Below are positions 11,520-21,783 of a DNA stretch of 64,000 nt, piece after piece. The first letter of the stretch is position 1; each line of letters begins with the position of its first letter. Position numbers and translations under genes: made by a program. Source of the DNA: Isoetes taiwanensis (taxonomy: Eukaryota > Streptophyta > Lycopodiopsida > Isoetales > Isoetaceae); the NCBI GenBank assembly GCA_021234155.1, contig JAJEKV010000653.1:1-64000 (forward strand). The letters are read 5' to 3'. The notes beneath the pieces are model-generated. The model made no database searches. It was given only the letters and a program-made list of their open reading frames with translations, and was not told the origin of the DNA.

Positions 11520-12600
11520 GAATCATCCCTATGTTGAGCCCCTAACCCTGATGCCGGATTTAAGAACTTTCACCCAAATCAAAGCTGAACCCAATGAAAT
11601 TAAACCCCTATTTAATCCCTCAAGCCCTGCTACCGGAATTACCCAAATCAAAGCTAGAGAACTTCGGATTTAAGCTCTACTGCAAAACATGTTCGCCCTG
11701 CTTCCCAAATTTACCCAAATTAGAACTACTGAAGCCTCTTTCTCCACCGGATTAAAGCCCCTTTCTCAAGCTATTAGATCTACACTACGCAGCTCAATCA
11801 AGCTGGGATGAAGCTTTAAAGCTTTTGTGCTATTCAGCCTTCTAAAAACAGGGTTGAAAGCCCCTTTGTCTGAGTCAAGAAGACCTGTGGGAAGATAGCG
11901 TGCACTTGAAGAACGCTTTCCGAATGGAAAAGCATGGACTGATCAAGACCGCTTATCGCTCCACCTGCTTTATTTGGGTATGCGAATTGACAACACAAAA
12001 GGGTGTTCGAGCCACTATCGTTCGTTATGCGGTCATGATCATTTGCAACGTGCATCCTAAAAGATCTCCGAAAGTTCCTTGCTGCTAATTGCCAGTGCCT
12101 TCTATTTTAGTGGTTAGACAATTTCTTGGGTGGACCCAACGACTTTGAACTTGCCTCACCCTTTCCCTCGCCTAAGCGCCGGTTCACATGCACGATGGCA
12201 ACCCTCACCATCACGCAAAAAAGCAAGCCCTTTTATTTGCACCATCATCTGCCATCGCCAAAAGTCGTAGGGTAGTCTTACTCCTGGATTGGGGATCCCG
12301 AGGTGTGATCCTGGAGGACGCTCATCTGTGCATTATGCTATTGAAGTTAGTTTGAAGTTTTGCCTTGGGATATCGGATGAGTTTACATGGTTTGAAATGG
12401 ATGTGTTTTGAGCAAATTCATCCTGTGATCTTTTCATGTAATTAAAAAAGTTTATAGAACAACTAGAATATGTTCAATGGACAGGTGGAACGTTTGTGTG
12501 TACTTGCATCACATTTCTTCGATGATGTAAGCATGATTATTTGCAAGTGTCTATCTTGATCATAATGATAATTTCAATGTATTTCAATGCCATTTGCAAG
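11520..12600. other. No recognisable gene
   Basis: Contains degenerate direct repeats of ACCCAAATCAAAGCT and ACCCTGATGCCGGATTTAAG-like units at 11540-11760, and no supported ORF. Confidence 0.5.
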
Positions 12601-12604
12601 TATA

Positions 12605-12780
12605 TTGTGACCGGATTCAATGACAAGACCGTAAGATTATGAGTCGTGCAAACAGGCGAATGCATGCATGTGTTTGCTAGACACGAGGATCGGTTGTGTT
12701 CTGGCCATGTCACCTGATGGGCATGGCATCAAGGTGCAAGAATGATGTGGAATTTGGAAACTAGAAAATGTGTTATATTC
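12605..12780 (+). pseudogene. WD40 fragment resembling TAF5
   Basis: One frame reads NDKTVRLWVVQTGECMHVF, a WD-repeat pattern. After a shift the neighbouring frame gives LAMSPDGHG, and then MMWNLETRKCV. The combination of a KTVRLW repeat, an LAMSPDG block and MMW-L-T-C is the layout of adjacent WD repeats in the TFIID subunit TAF5. Only about 55 residues remain and they are split by a stop (TGA near 12716) and a frameshift. A non-functional gene fragment; the TAF5 assignment is from motif memory. Confidence 0.45.
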
Positions 12781-12879
12781 TAAATATGGAGCGCTCTTAA
12801 AGGCAAAAGAGGTCTTTGGCAAACTGCCAGTCCTGAGGCAAAATAAGTCTTTGGCAAACAGTCAGGACCGTAGTCTCTT

Positions 12880-13112
12880 GGACTACTAATCGCTGGATAT
12901 GCCGAGCATGCACATGATGGCAATAAAGCACTAGAACATCTTGAGCTGATGGAACTAGAGAGCATTTTTCCAGATCTTGTTGCTTATATGTGGGCATTAA
13001 AAGCATTGGCAACATAGGAGCAATGAAAGGTCAAGAGCTACACATAAAAAAATTACAAAAACGGGATTTGAAAAATATGTTGATGATTATGTATGTCAAA
13101 TGCGCTTAATTT
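12880..13112 (+). pseudogene. PPR-gene fragment
   Basis: Frame-broken pieces read LIAGYAEHAHDGNKALEHLE, IFPDLVAYMWALKALA, then in other frames GAMKGQELHIKK and MLMIMYVKCA. These correspond to the plant PPR pattern LI-GYAEHG---KAL---M, PD-VT----LKA, G---G---H and L--MY-KCG. Several stops occur within 230 bp. The fragment ends at the GGGA microsatellite. Confidence 0.6.
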
Positions 13113-13177
13113 CAAGGAAGGAAGGAAGGAGGGAGGGAGGGAGGGAGGGAGGGAGGGAGGGAGGGAGGAAGGAAGGT
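13106..13177. repeat. GGAA/GGGA microsatellite
   Basis: About 70 bp of GGAAGGAAGG, then repeated GGGA, then GGAAGGAAGG. The same GGAA run followed by GGTTCT also ends the LINE copy at 60.1 kb, so this could be a retroelement tail. Confidence 0.9.
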
Positions 13178-14984
13178 TCTCGCCTATAAAAACCATCATT
13201 CCTTTAAATTTAGATTATGTCATAATTTTAGAATTTTGAATACGAGAAATTTATTTGCTTTTACCGGAAATTTTCTTGTTTTTTAGAAAACGCGCTTTCC
13301 CGCCGGCCCTCAAAATCCCCCCAAAATTTTTTTCCTCTCTTTGCGCTTTGGCTTTTCTCAAAACGTCCCGCCCCCATCGTGAAAAATTCCTCCCACTTTT
13401 ATATTTTCTTTACATTTCATTTAGTGATGGCGCCGCCCTAATAATAAGCCGCCTCAAAAGGGCAAAGCTTTGCTTCCTACCGTGGCTCGCTACACTCTTA
13501 TCTCCTACCGTGGTGGCTCAAGCATCGCCTCGTTATAGATCTCATCGCTACACTCTTGCCGAGGTAAGTAGCCCTTTTTCGGATGATTTGATGCTTGTAT
13601 ACTACATGCATACAAGATTCGACTTGATGCTTTGTTGAACAGGTATGGAGATAACAAAAGGGTCGCCGAGAGGTCAGCCGGGAGGTAGCCAGTTCTTCAT
13701 TTCGCATCTAGAACTCCATAAAGTACACTTTCACAAGACTCACAAAGCTTATTAGGTTTCCGATAATGGCCGTGGACTTCTATATCCTCAACTTGATTGC
13801 TAGTTTTTCCTCTAACAGTGGAGCTCATTTTGAAAATCTGGCAGAATCGGATGAAGCTTCGATAGGAGATGCATTTGCTCGCCTCTTAGCTTCCATTCTC
13901 GAAAGCAATCGGCTCTTGATAACATTTCTTCTTCTCCTTGCCCAATGCAAAGGTATATTTTATCGGGCAGGATTCAAAGTGCCAAATTAGTTTCCAAGCA
14001 TTCAACCGCAGTTGGAATAGCATTGTAAAATGTGGTTCAAGGGTCAATGCAAGCATTCAATAGCTTCCATGCTTCCATACTACTTCCAGCCCTCGTGATT
14101 GAAAGTTCCATGCTACTCTAGCTTTGGAGAAGCATTTTCTACCGTTTTCAAGCTTAAAGATTTTAAGAAAGACTTGGATCAGATAGCTTGTTCATCTATA
14201 AGTGCCATTCTATAGTTAAAGGCAGGACTGATTTTGTGCTGTAAGTATATATGATCCCCTGCAGATTATAAATTGAAGCGTGCTTAGTATTGAAGCGACG
14301 GATATGGTAAAATAGAAATGCTTTGAGCATGGGTTTACTTCATAAGATGTTAGTGCTTCTAAGATGAAAGGCAAAAGCCCTAAGATGTTTCTACAGATTA
14401 TCTCATCTCACCGAAAGGGTGCTCGAAAGGGTGAAGAAACAGGGGTTTAGAACTCCCTGCAGTTTGCACACAACCTGAGAAATTGCGCCAGGCGCGATTT
14501 AACACCGACGCCACTTATCAAAATTGTTTCATTTTAAAGCAAAATTGTTTATTTTAAAGCATTTTATAGGAACGTCAATTACTAAAATTGTCTACTTTAA
14601 AGCATTTTGTAGGACATCTCGTTTATTAATTGTATAGATATTCCAATTTTATTGGCCTAAATACCATAACTCTAGATTTAAATTTGTTAAAAAGATGTGA
14701 ATATTGAAGCAATATTATTTTTATGTATTGTAATATTTGCTTGATTTCGTTAATTAAGTGATTATTTTGTTGTGATGTTAATTTCAAGCAAATAAGTACC
14801 TTATTTAAAGTAAATATGAAAAACTATGCAACATACACTACACTTTTTAAATGCCAAAAATAGAATTGAAAAAACACTAGATGCCTTAAAAATAACGCTT
14901 GTTTGGCGCGATTTTGGAACAGACATAATCCCAATTTAATTGAATGATGGTTATAATGTTTCATGGAATGTTCTAATTGTAGAA
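13178..14984. other. No recognisable gene; short repeats
   Basis: At 13470-13560 CTACCGTGGCTCGCTACACTC-like units are repeated and followed by a GAGGTAAGTA splice-like site, but no family is recognisable. At 14520-14615 the unit AAAATTGTTTATTTTAAAGCATTTT recurs three times. Otherwise AT-rich. Confidence 0.45.
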
Positions 14985-15362
14985 TATGTGGAGCATGGGC
15001 TTGACTGTGAAGCAATAAAATGCTTTGAGGAAATAAAAATGAAGGGCATTGCTGCAGAGCCTGTCACTCTTACTCATATCTTGAAAGCATGCAGTAATCT
15101 AGGAGCCATAGACATATAATCATGGAGTGCACTAATTGATGGTCATGCAGAACATGGACTTGGGCAAGAAGCTTTGAAATGTTTCGACCACATGAAAAAA
15201 AGTGGGCATCCAGCAGATGCTCTCACATTTATGAGCCGCTTGAAAGCTTTTGAAACCTTCCCCGCTGGTAATGCACTTTGGTGGATATCTATGAAATGTG
15301 GGTCACTAGAAATGGCACGTGATGTTTTTGAGAGGCCTCAACTTCGAGACTACCTTTTATAG
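14985..15362 (+). pseudogene. PPR-gene fragment (P/L/S-type repeats)
   Basis: One frame stays open except for a single TAA near 15118. It contains VEHGLDCEAIKCFEEIKMKG, VTLTHILKACSNLGAI, then WSALIDGHAEHGLGQEALKC, FDHMKKSGHPADALTF, and GNALWWISMKCGSLEMARDV before a stop at 15362. This is about 3.5 PPR motifs of the plant organellar RNA-binding family (usual signatures A--CF--M---G, P---T----LKAC, GNALVDMYAKCGSLE-A--VF). Start, upstream repeats and any E/DYW domain are missing. WWISM in place of VDMYA shows decay. A non-functional fragment. Confidence 0.8.
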
Positions 15363-16505
15363 ACTTCATTGACAAAGGATTATGGCTCTATCTTTAAGAC
15401 ATTTTTTCAAGTCATCCTTTATACCTGTGAAATTAGACATTGCTTTCCACGAAACTAAGATTTGCAATGGTCAAATTGCTCTAAGAAAGTGCACTATATT
15501 TGTTGATCGTTTAAGGAAAAAAAAATTATTATGATCCATGACATCTTATATAAAACAATTCAATCTATGGTGCTTTTACAACATGGAATGGACTCTTGAT
15601 GTGTAGAGCGTAACTATGGTAAAATCCATTGTTGCTCTTTCCGTCTATAATTGTATTTCATTTTATTCTCGTATATGTCATTAGCCACGCCCAAACTAAA
15701 ATGACAGATAGCTTGCAAATAGATTTGAAAAAAGAACTTTACATGTGTAATTACTCATGCACAAATACCATTATCGGAAGAAGCAAGACAATTATTTGGG
15801 TAACAGGATTAACAATATGAATAATGTGTGCATATCTCTTTAAACTACAAATATCAGACTTGATTGTGTTGTGCAAATAAACAATTTAGCATACACAATA
15901 GATGCAAATAAAAACCACTAAGAGAAGCATTTGCCCATAATTATTTGTTTTGTGCAAATTTATTGGTGTACCCTTACACACAAGTTTCGAGCATCGATGC
16001 ATTTGTTTCTGCCTATAAATCAAAGTTTATGATATGCAGTCTAGTCTAACCACATGTGAAATTTTGGGATTTGTTAAGGATATTTTTTCTAGCTATAATC
16101 GTTCCGATTCACTCAAGTATGCTCGGATACCTGTCGGAACAGCAGTAATAGAAAGAACCACATGCCTGTATTTTGTATCGATTTTTATGTTTGGGGTAGT
16201 AGCAACAAGGGATACATGGCAGGATAAATTGGGCTTCAGAATTATTTCCAGGCAATTCCCGGGAATATGAATTAGCGTTTTCGTAATAAAACTATTTTGA
16301 GGATATGTGTTCAAAGAAAATTGGTTCACTTTCAAGTGGTTTTTGCTCAAGGATTGTAATAGAACATGGACGATCTAAGAAATAAGGTAAATAAATATAT
16401 CTCAAGTTATACTTATGTTTGTTAGACGCATGCAAATTCGCAAAACGAAAACTATTGTCTAAACATTCAATGCAATTTGCAAGGCATTGGTATATGTCAT
16501 ATGTG
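15363..16505. other. No recognisable gene
   Basis: AT-rich intergenic sequence with no supported features. Confidence 0.5.
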
Positions 16506-16524
16506 AACAATAGGATTACGAGGG

Positions 16525-16765
16525 AAGCTTAAGGCTTAAGAAAGGTCTTTTATGAGAAGCGATTTCTTCCTCGTGTGGTGCTTCAAGAAATTGTGAAGAA
16601 GTTGTATAATTTTCGTGATCTCTAATTGGCCTGATCGTATTAAAGTTCCAATATGGAGTGATCATCTAAAAGTGATTGATGCTTCAGGGACATTTCTTAC
16701 TTCTGGAAGTACTTTGTAATATTTTGAGTGTATAATATGAAGTAAAACACGTTCTTCAAAAAAAA
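16525..16765 (+). mobile_element. Short 5'-truncated non-LTR retroelement with target duplication
   Basis: A 241-bp insert ends in an A run (16758-16767). It is flanked by identical 19-bp direct repeats AACAATAGGATTACGAGGG at 16506-16524 and 16766-16784. Target duplication plus poly(A) is the signature of target-primed reverse transcription. The last 110 bp match 28212-28328 in opposite orientation. No Pol III boxes are visible, so a 5'-truncated LINE is likelier than a SINE. Confidence 0.88.
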
Positions 16766-17015
16766 AACAATAGGATTACGAGGGGAGTAAAGTAAAAGTC
16801 TATGATGCTTAAAGCAAAGGGTAGAACATCATACCGGCACGACATAATATCTATTTGTGGATCATGAAATCTTCCCTTTGGGCTTCTCATCAACAGACAT
16901 TTATGAATGCAAAAGGCTTATGTGAAACACATTTATGGAGAATGACCTAATAGTCTAACACAAATACAGGAGATAAAAGTATACTTGTACAAATTTTGAC
17001 AAAGATTCTTATTAT

Positions 17016-17155
17016 CGCCACGGTTTTCCCTCAAAAATCCTTTTGTCGGGTGGGTTTTTTTTAACCCGACAAGAATAAGTTTGTTGCGCTCCTTATGGGT
17101 CCCATAGGCCGATTGGCCTCAGTGGACGATAAAAAATCATTCTTATTCTTATTCT
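17016..17155 (+). mobile_element. 3' end of LINE family 2, strongly truncated
   Basis: Shares with the minus strand of 60230-60130 an ACGGTTTT(T)CCCTC start, a GGGTTTTTTTTAACCCG hairpin-like block, and TGGGTCC-ATAGGCCGATTGG followed by CCTC-GTGGACGATAAAA. It ends in an imperfect TTATTC tail. It is not coding. Confidence 0.65.
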
Positions 17156-17159
17156 TACT

Positions 17160-19100
17160 ATTTCAAATCAAAATTTAAGATCAATGACCAGAATACACAG
17201 CTGGCTACTGTGGTCTTTTGTAAGATCATCTGCTTTATCTTCAAGCATCCACACAGAGCAGAGCACATACAACATGAAAATTGGGTCGCATTTTTCATCT
17301 GAAGATGAATTAGCTGGTGCCATGTGGCATATCCCTATAGTCCAGAATGGAAAGTGGGACACCAATTCCGTGCAAAGCAAATTTTACAGGTTCTGATCGG
17401 TTTCCAAATTACAAACATTAGTTTTATTTACACAAGTAGATTTTAGACTCTGTTTTCAGAAGGAAGAAAAGTGCCGAAGACTTGGAAGGGAAGCATCCAA
17501 AAAGAACAAAGACGGGACTAAGAGCAAAATAATATGAATTGCGTAAAACAATTATGCGTAAATAGCTTTATCTCAAGATCGCTTTCGGAAGGTAAGATGA
17601 GAAAAACATTCAAATCTCTTGCTCTGAACACTGGCTTGAAGTTCAATCTCTGGAAATGCTAAAAATGGCAGAAGGTTGTGAATCAAATCTCGAAATAAAC
17701 AGTTCTGTCATCGTTGAATGCATGTCGTGTTGCCATGGGCCCTGTGGAGGGGTTTAAAACAGTCGGGCAGGCTACAGAAGTTTCCAATTCGACAAGATCA
17801 CATCTATAGAGGGTTTCTACCATGGAAAACAGACTATATACTCTCTTCACAACCAACTTTAGCCATTGTTAGCCTTGTTTCGAGCAAACATGACCACCAG
17901 AAACATAAGCTATTGTTAGCATTTGACTTCAAGTAGAAAGTCATTAGGAAGACCCTTCGTTAGGATCATTCTAACATAAACAGAAACATGGGAGATATGG
18001 CACCTTCTTTTGGTTCTTTTGCTTCATGCCAAAAAACTGAGAGATAATCCATGTTTGATAACTCTAGGATCCTAGAAGACGCGCTCAGAACCGTTTCTAA
18101 GGAAGAACAAGATTCTTTACTTTACCGTTAAGGTGCTCTTCTTCCGTCAAGCCATATCCCCGAGATTCCAACCGCATATTAGCTTCGAAAAAGCATAAAA
18201 AAGGGAAAAAAAATTACTCAAAGGATTTCACATCACCGTAAAAAATGATCCGGACGCCGATACTCATGAAACAATGAAGGTTACACCGCATAATCTTCAT
18301 TAAAAAAATAAACAAATGAAGAATCTAGCACCATAGCCGCCAACACTAGGGATGCACAAAGAAGATAGCGATTTGGCACCATAGCCATCAAGCGCCGAGA
18401 ACCATCGCCGACCTCCGTGGGAAAAAAACACACACAAAAAATGCTCCCAATTTACATGTTGTGGCGGATGCCACTGTCCCACATTCCGATTGGAACCGGT
18501 GGACACTGGTCCCACCGGGTCCCACCGAATGGGACCGTGTGGCATGCCACCATACGTAAATATATTAGCGCCAAAGAATTGCGCAGACCACGCCCGCCAT
18601 CCTCCATTTTGAGGGATTAAACCGGCGTAATCTAATGCAAGAGAAACCGAGTCGCTTTCATATGTTAGCCCGCAGCCTAAGCTTTGTAACAATACCGCTT
18701 GCCCTCGCAAGAGTAGCATTTTGGAGAAGATCCCAGCCGCCAAAACTCGGCGCCGCTCCATATCTGGACTGGCAATAAAAGGGGAAACCGCGGATATTTG
18801 ACTCTCTCGCAAAAAAAGGGAAAAATCGGTGAATTATCAATCAAAACCCCTACAGAATGCATTTGTCATCTCGCTTCAACATAAAGATCCTCGAGATTCT
18901 TGGCGAGAAATCAGTATACAGAACAAGATTTTGCAGGTGCAGACTTACCAAAGTAAACCTCAAAGAAGCTGCTATGACTTAAAGGCAAGCGCCTCGCCGA
19001 CGACAAAGATCGACGTCGCCGAAATTTTGGAAGCTCGCCATGGCTGAGGCTGGGAAGGAAAGTTAAAAAAAAAATACTGTTTTTTTGTTGCCGGAATTTT
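17160..19100. other. No convincing gene
   Basis: The longest open frame (18812-18300, minus, 170 codons) has no recognisable motif and is probably chance. At 19040 a minus-strand ATG in good context (MASFQNFGDVDLCRR...) runs into TAA just before a GTAAGT donor at about 18950. A small transcript is possible but unsupported. Confidence 0.4.
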
Positions 19101-19116
19101 TTACTGCGCGTGACTT

Positions 19117-19218
19117 AGGTGAGAGAGCCGCCTGGTTCTCGGGGTTTCCGGCGGGCGCTGCCGGTTTCCCGCCAAAAACCATTCCAACCAGGCGATTCCC
19201 TAGCACATTCTCTCACCT
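19117..19218. repeat. Imperfect inverted repeat (MITE-like hairpin)
   Basis: AGGTGAGAGAGCCGCCTGGTT (first 20 bp pair, 19117-19137) is matched by AACCAGGCG (19186) and TCTCTCACCT (ending 19218). An inner GGCGGG/CCCGCC pair adds to the stem. It lies about 190 bp beyond the stop of the transporter gene. Confidence 0.6.
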
Positions 19219-19406
19219 CGAATTTTCTTTTGGATTAGTCGTTTTGGTTGATTCTGTTAGTTAAAGGAATATAACACTGACACAATAGATCTAGATTCAC
19301 GGCCTAAAATTTCAAAGCTCTATATGTGAACGTGGGTTCCATAAAAAAAGATATCAACATATATTGTCAGAATCTAACCTGAAAAGCATCCGACAAAAGG
19401 ATGTGA

Positions 19407-20516
19407 TTACAACAGGAGGGGCTTTTCCAGATCTGAATCAACAGCAATTTGTGTACAAGGGCCAGAGATTAATTTGCAAGAGCTCTCGATCTGCAGGTTC
19501 TTAAACGCGGGAGCTATGGAAGTAGACTGCTGATACAGAAGGCCTCCGAAGATGATGACGAGCAAAAACATGAGACCTCCGGCGCTGGCATGGCGGTCCC
19601 AGATCAAAACATTCACAATAATCGTCAGGAGCTTGCTCACAACACCTGCCACAGAAAAAGCCGTGGCCGAAACCGCCCTTCTGGTCGCAAATCCAAAAAA
19701 ACTCAGACACAGCCCCACCGAACACGACAGAAAAATCGCTGCAGCGGCCGAAAAACTCATCAGACTAATCTCATCCCTAACACCCATCACCAGATCTGCT
19801 TTTCTGCTGTATAATCTCTCAAAAACCGACACCAGAACCTCATAATCTCCAGTGATTATCCAAAAAAATGGAGCCATCAAACAGGAGATGGTGTTGTTGT
19901 AGAAAACCAAACCCCAGGTGTTGAGCTCTAATCTGGAGACCAAATGCTTGATGTAAACCATATCTGAGGTGATGACGAAAAGATAAATCAGAGCCCAAGA
20001 GTACGCGCGGATCGAAATGGCAGAATCGCATAAAACATAGCCGATTGCGCCGACGAGGATAACGATTAGGGACCCAAATGTACAGGCAGAGGGCCAGCCC
20101 TGTTTGCGAAACAGAGCATCTGCTGCAGCGACGAGCAGGGGAGAGGCGGATTTGAAAACGATAAATGTGTCGACATTGGCGTGCTTGAGCAGATTTGTGT
20201 TGGAGAAGATGCAGAGGTAGAACATGAGGGCAACGGGGAAGAAATTTCTGGCATTTTTGCAGGTGATTGGGTCGTGATTTAGAAGGCCCATTTTGCCGAG
20301 AATCCAGACCCCGGCTGCTGTGGTTGCGTACTGCAGTGCTGTTAGCAGGGTCGGATATGGAAAATGCAGGAGCGCGTATTTGTTTATTATGGATAGCAGA
20401 CCTGAGGATATCGCATAGCCCACGAAGAACGGCGCCGCTGTCCGCTTCCGGCCTCCTCCTTGCTGCTGCTGCTCCATCTTCATGGCCGATTGATTGGGTA
20501 TTTTGATTTGATTCAT
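19407..20516 (-). CDS. GONST3-like: Golgi GDP-sugar transporter (GONST3/GGLT1-like)
   Basis: A single uninterrupted 369-codon ORF. It encodes a polytopic membrane protein of the triose-phosphate/nucleotide-sugar transporter (drug/metabolite transporter) family. Family members exchange cytosolic nucleotide sugar for luminal NMP to feed Golgi glycosylation. In sequence: a charged Gln-rich N terminus (1-27), then about ten hydrophobic segments from residue 29 to 330. SNTNLLKHANVDTFIVFKS at 105-123 and YSWALIYLFVITSDMVYIKH at 172-191 are characteristic of the plant GONST3/GONST4 (GDP-mannose, GDP-fucose or GDP-L-galactose) subgroup. SATAFSVAGVVSKLLTIIVN at 283-302 and IWDRHASAGG end the core. The cytosolic tail ends EKPLLL. 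Length matches plant GONST3 (about 370). The first ATG is chosen; Met12 and Met14 are alternatives. A CCACGTGTC G-box lies about 280 bp upstream. The GDP-sugar specificity is inferred from the family. Confidence 0.9.
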   Translation of the reverse strand: MNQIKIPNQSAMKMEQQQQGGGRKRTAAPFFVGYAISSGLLSIINKYALLHFPYPTLLTALQYATTAAGVWILGKMGLLNHDPITCKNARNFFPVALMFYLCIFSNTNLLKHANVDTFIVFKSASPLLVAAADALFRKQGWPSACTFGSLIVILVGAIGYVLCDSAISIRAYSWALIYLFVITSDMVYIKHLVSRLELNTWGLVFYNNTISCLMAPFFWIITGDYEVLVSVFERLYSRKADLVMGVRDEISLMSFSAAAAIFLSCSVGLCLSFFGFATRRAVSATAFSVAGVVSKLLTIIVNVLIWDRHASAGGLMFLLVIIFGGLLYQQSTSIAPAFKNLQIESSCKLISGPCTQIAVDSDLEKPLLL

Positions 20517-20750
20517 CTGGGATTTTTTTTTTTTTGTGCTTTTTGGATGGTTTTTCCGTCAGGTCTCCATGAATTTATTTCGTCAGCTGCTCCTTGCTGC
20601 CTTCTTGTCAGATCTTTACCACCTGCAGTTGAGGCGATGGACGTCCTTTTTCCTGTTTCAATTTTTCGTTCATCGGGTTCTTTTTTGTATAGCGGAATGC
20701 TAATTGGGACCCTTTCCCGTCTGGATAGTGGAGTCCTCTCCGGAGCTTAA

Positions 20751-20768
20751 ATGCAACTTATGTTGCAT
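20751..20768. repeat. Palindrome, paired with 21659-21676
   Basis: ATGCAACTTATGTTGCAT has a 7-bp stem and 4-base centre. Its exact reverse complement, ATGCAACATAAGTTGCAT, is at 21659-21676. The flanks match a little further (TTCAG versus TTTAG when inverted). Confidence 0.75.
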
Positions 20769-20796
20769 TCAGCCCTGCTAGACCTATCCTGCGTTG

Positions 20797-20805
20797 CCAC
20801 GTGTC
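20797..20805 (-). promoter_or_regulatory. G-box/ABRE-like element upstream of transporter
   Basis: CCACGTGTC contains the CACGTG core bound by plant bZIP/bHLH factors. It sits about 280 bp upstream of the start codon at 20516. Position is suggestive only. Confidence 0.4.
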
Positions 20806-20951
20806 GCATATTTTTTTCCAACAAAGTTAAATTACATTCTGAATATTTACTTCCCATTCTCCCATTGGGTTTCCGCCGGCGATAAAAATTTATCTTATCT
20901 TATCCGATTCTAAATAACATTCCGATATTTCATTCTCTTTGCATTTTATGT

Positions 20952-21055
20952 GACATTCCAATTTTCATTCTGCAAAACCAAGAAAGAATGGTCGATTGGC
21001 CAATATTCTATCTGGCATTCCAGTTTTCATTCAGCAAAATCAAGAAAGAATGGTC
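20952..21055. repeat. Direct duplication, 62-bp period
   Basis: 20952-20993 and 21014-21055 share CATTCCARTTTTCATTC and AAGAAAGAATGGTC with few differences. Located in the upstream region of the transporter. Confidence 0.85.
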
Positions 21056-21682
21056 AAAAATCAATAAACTTTGGCATTTGTTAGCGTTTTTACAATGGAT
21101 TTAAAATAGTGCTCCTAAATCAAGACAGCCGTAACTCAAATCCGAAACATATTTACCGTCCCGGACTGCTCCGCTTATGATAACAACAAAATGCACATAT
21201 ATTTTCATTATTGTTCCATGCATAGAAGAGCTAGGGAAGAATAAAACATTGCACTTGGATGGAAGAATAAAACATCAAAGAAACAGAAAACATGAGAGCT
21301 CCAAAGGAGTAAAACCTACCAGATAAATGACAGAGCAAATCTTCCTGAAAACACAAATGCAAGTAGATAATAGTCTCCAAATCTGACAAAATATGCAAGA
21401 AACATCAAGATCTGCAAAAAAGAACATCGGAGGAGCTACCGCCTTTGTCATGGTCACAAGATCACTAGCGCCATCGGCGCCATAGCTGGCGCCTGCACAA
21501 CAGAGTAGCCCATAAATGCTACAAGGAAAAAAATCAAGCAAGATTGAAGATCAGCAGCCTGGCGCCACAGCGGCATGGCTCCGCCAAGGCCAGGAAAAGA
21601 GAGAAAGAAATGGTCGATCATGGGCCTTGAAATGGTTGTGGACAACCTGATTCACTAAATGCAACATAAGTTGCATCCACGT

Positions 21683-21783
21683 TAAGAGAATTGCACTTTA
21701 GTGCAAAAGTCATCCCCGCCTTCGCGCTGACACGCATCGGCAGGGATTCCTCCCCAAGAATTTGCACAAGTGCAATTCTCTTA
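21683..21783. mobile_element. Short MITE with 16-bp terminal inverted repeats
   Basis: A 101-bp element starts TAAGAGAATTGCACTT (21683-21698) and ends with its exact reverse complement (21768-21783). Beyond these the GTGCAAA bases also pair after a 2-base bulge. TA at both ends fits a TA target site (Stowaway-like), though TTA is also possible. No coding capacity. Confidence 0.75.

Noticed and set aside
18300-18812. 170-codon minus-strand ORF
   Set aside because: No domain, no conserved-looking pattern, and repeated PHGPI/GPVST text coming from a small GGTCCCACCGG inverted repeat.
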